Assembly: GCA_018065885.1 (NCBI GenBank)
Contig: JAGHSL010000320.1
Location: forward strand, 1 to 6,108
Length of the DNA: 6,108 nucleotides
Origin: Candidatus Limimorpha equi
GTDB lineage: Bacteria; Bacteroidota; Bacteroidia; Bacteroidales; F082
Direction of reading: 5' to 3'
Positions 6,005 to 6,108 of the stretch are shown here, piece after piece. The notes under the pieces are model-generated. The model was not told the DNA's origin, ran no database searches, and saw nothing but the letters and a program-made list of their open reading frames with translations. The first letter of the stretch is position 1, and each line of letters opens with the position of its first letter. Made by a program: the position numbers and the translations under genes.

Positions 6005-6108
6005 TTTTTCACCTGAATGTCAAATGCCGACCAGTCTTTCGTCTCTCTCAGCAATTCGTAATAATGGCAAATGTTTTCCTCGGTAATTTCCTCACCGTCA
6101 ACGGATTT
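6001..6108 (-). CDS. 3' end of a paralogous aspartic-protease-like/PDZ gene (cut by window edge)
   Basis: The - strand is open from the window edge to a TGA at 6001-6003. It encodes the last 35 residues of a protein beginning KSVDGEEITEENICHYYELL and ending FDIQVKK. Compared with the end of the 4820-6004 protein, 31 of 34 residues are identical (changes N/D, K/R, A/T), and one Lys is added. At DNA level I count about 9 mismatches over 105 aligned bases. It is therefore the end of the PDZ-like segment of a tandem paralogue. Its stop overlaps the start of the next gene as ATGA, exactly as that gene's stop overlaps the small gene after it. Start, signal peptide and catalytic residues lie outside the window. 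Confidence 0.88.
   Translation of the reverse strand, partial: KSVDGEEITEENICHYYELLRETKDWSAFDIQVKK

Overview
The window looks like a chromosomal segment of a Bacteroidetes bacterium, probably of the order Bacteroidales. The evidence is a secreted C69 dipeptidase with the N-terminal form usual in that group, matches to the Bacteroidetes -7 promoter element TAnnTTTG, little Shine-Dalgarno signal, a lipoprotein-type signal peptide, and intergenic arrays of short degenerate 7-8 bp repeats. Genus cannot be fixed from the sequence alone. No phage, IS transposase, tRNA, rRNA or CRISPR was found.

Left part, + strand: a secreted C69-family dipeptidase (25-1752) is followed by 508 bp without a gene. 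That gap holds two different tandem repeats in direct succession: 24 octamers (1767-1958) and 32 heptamers plus a partial one (1974-2201). Next are a TAnnTTTG promoter element and a 12-TM MATE efflux transporter of DinF type (2261-3583). A third, decayed short-repeat tract (3631-3710) lies in front of another TAnnTTTG element. That element drives a small two-gene unit, a DUF493/YbeD-like protein (3745-4011) overlapping an acylphosphatase by ATGA (4008-4286).

Middle: the 237 bp between convergent genes (4287-4523) contain a 12-bp perfect inverted repeat 153 bp apart, four copies of the octamer GAATGTAG and small hairpins. This could be a MITE-like or structured element. No textbook terminator is visible.

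Right part, - strand: three genes are joined stop-to-start by ATGA overlaps. In transcription order they are the 3' end of a truncated gene (6001-6108), a lipoprotein-like protein with two retropepsin-like halves and a C-terminal PDZ-like segment (4820-6004), and a 99-residue protein of unknown function (4524-4823). The truncated gene is a close paralogue of the second, with 31 of 34 C-terminal residues identical, so the cluster arose by tandem duplication.

Most of the genes are ordinary housekeeping or envelope genes. The parts that deserve attention are the repeat arrays next to promoters, the duplicated aspartic-protease-like lipoprotein cluster with its small coupled partner, and the inverted-repeat element.
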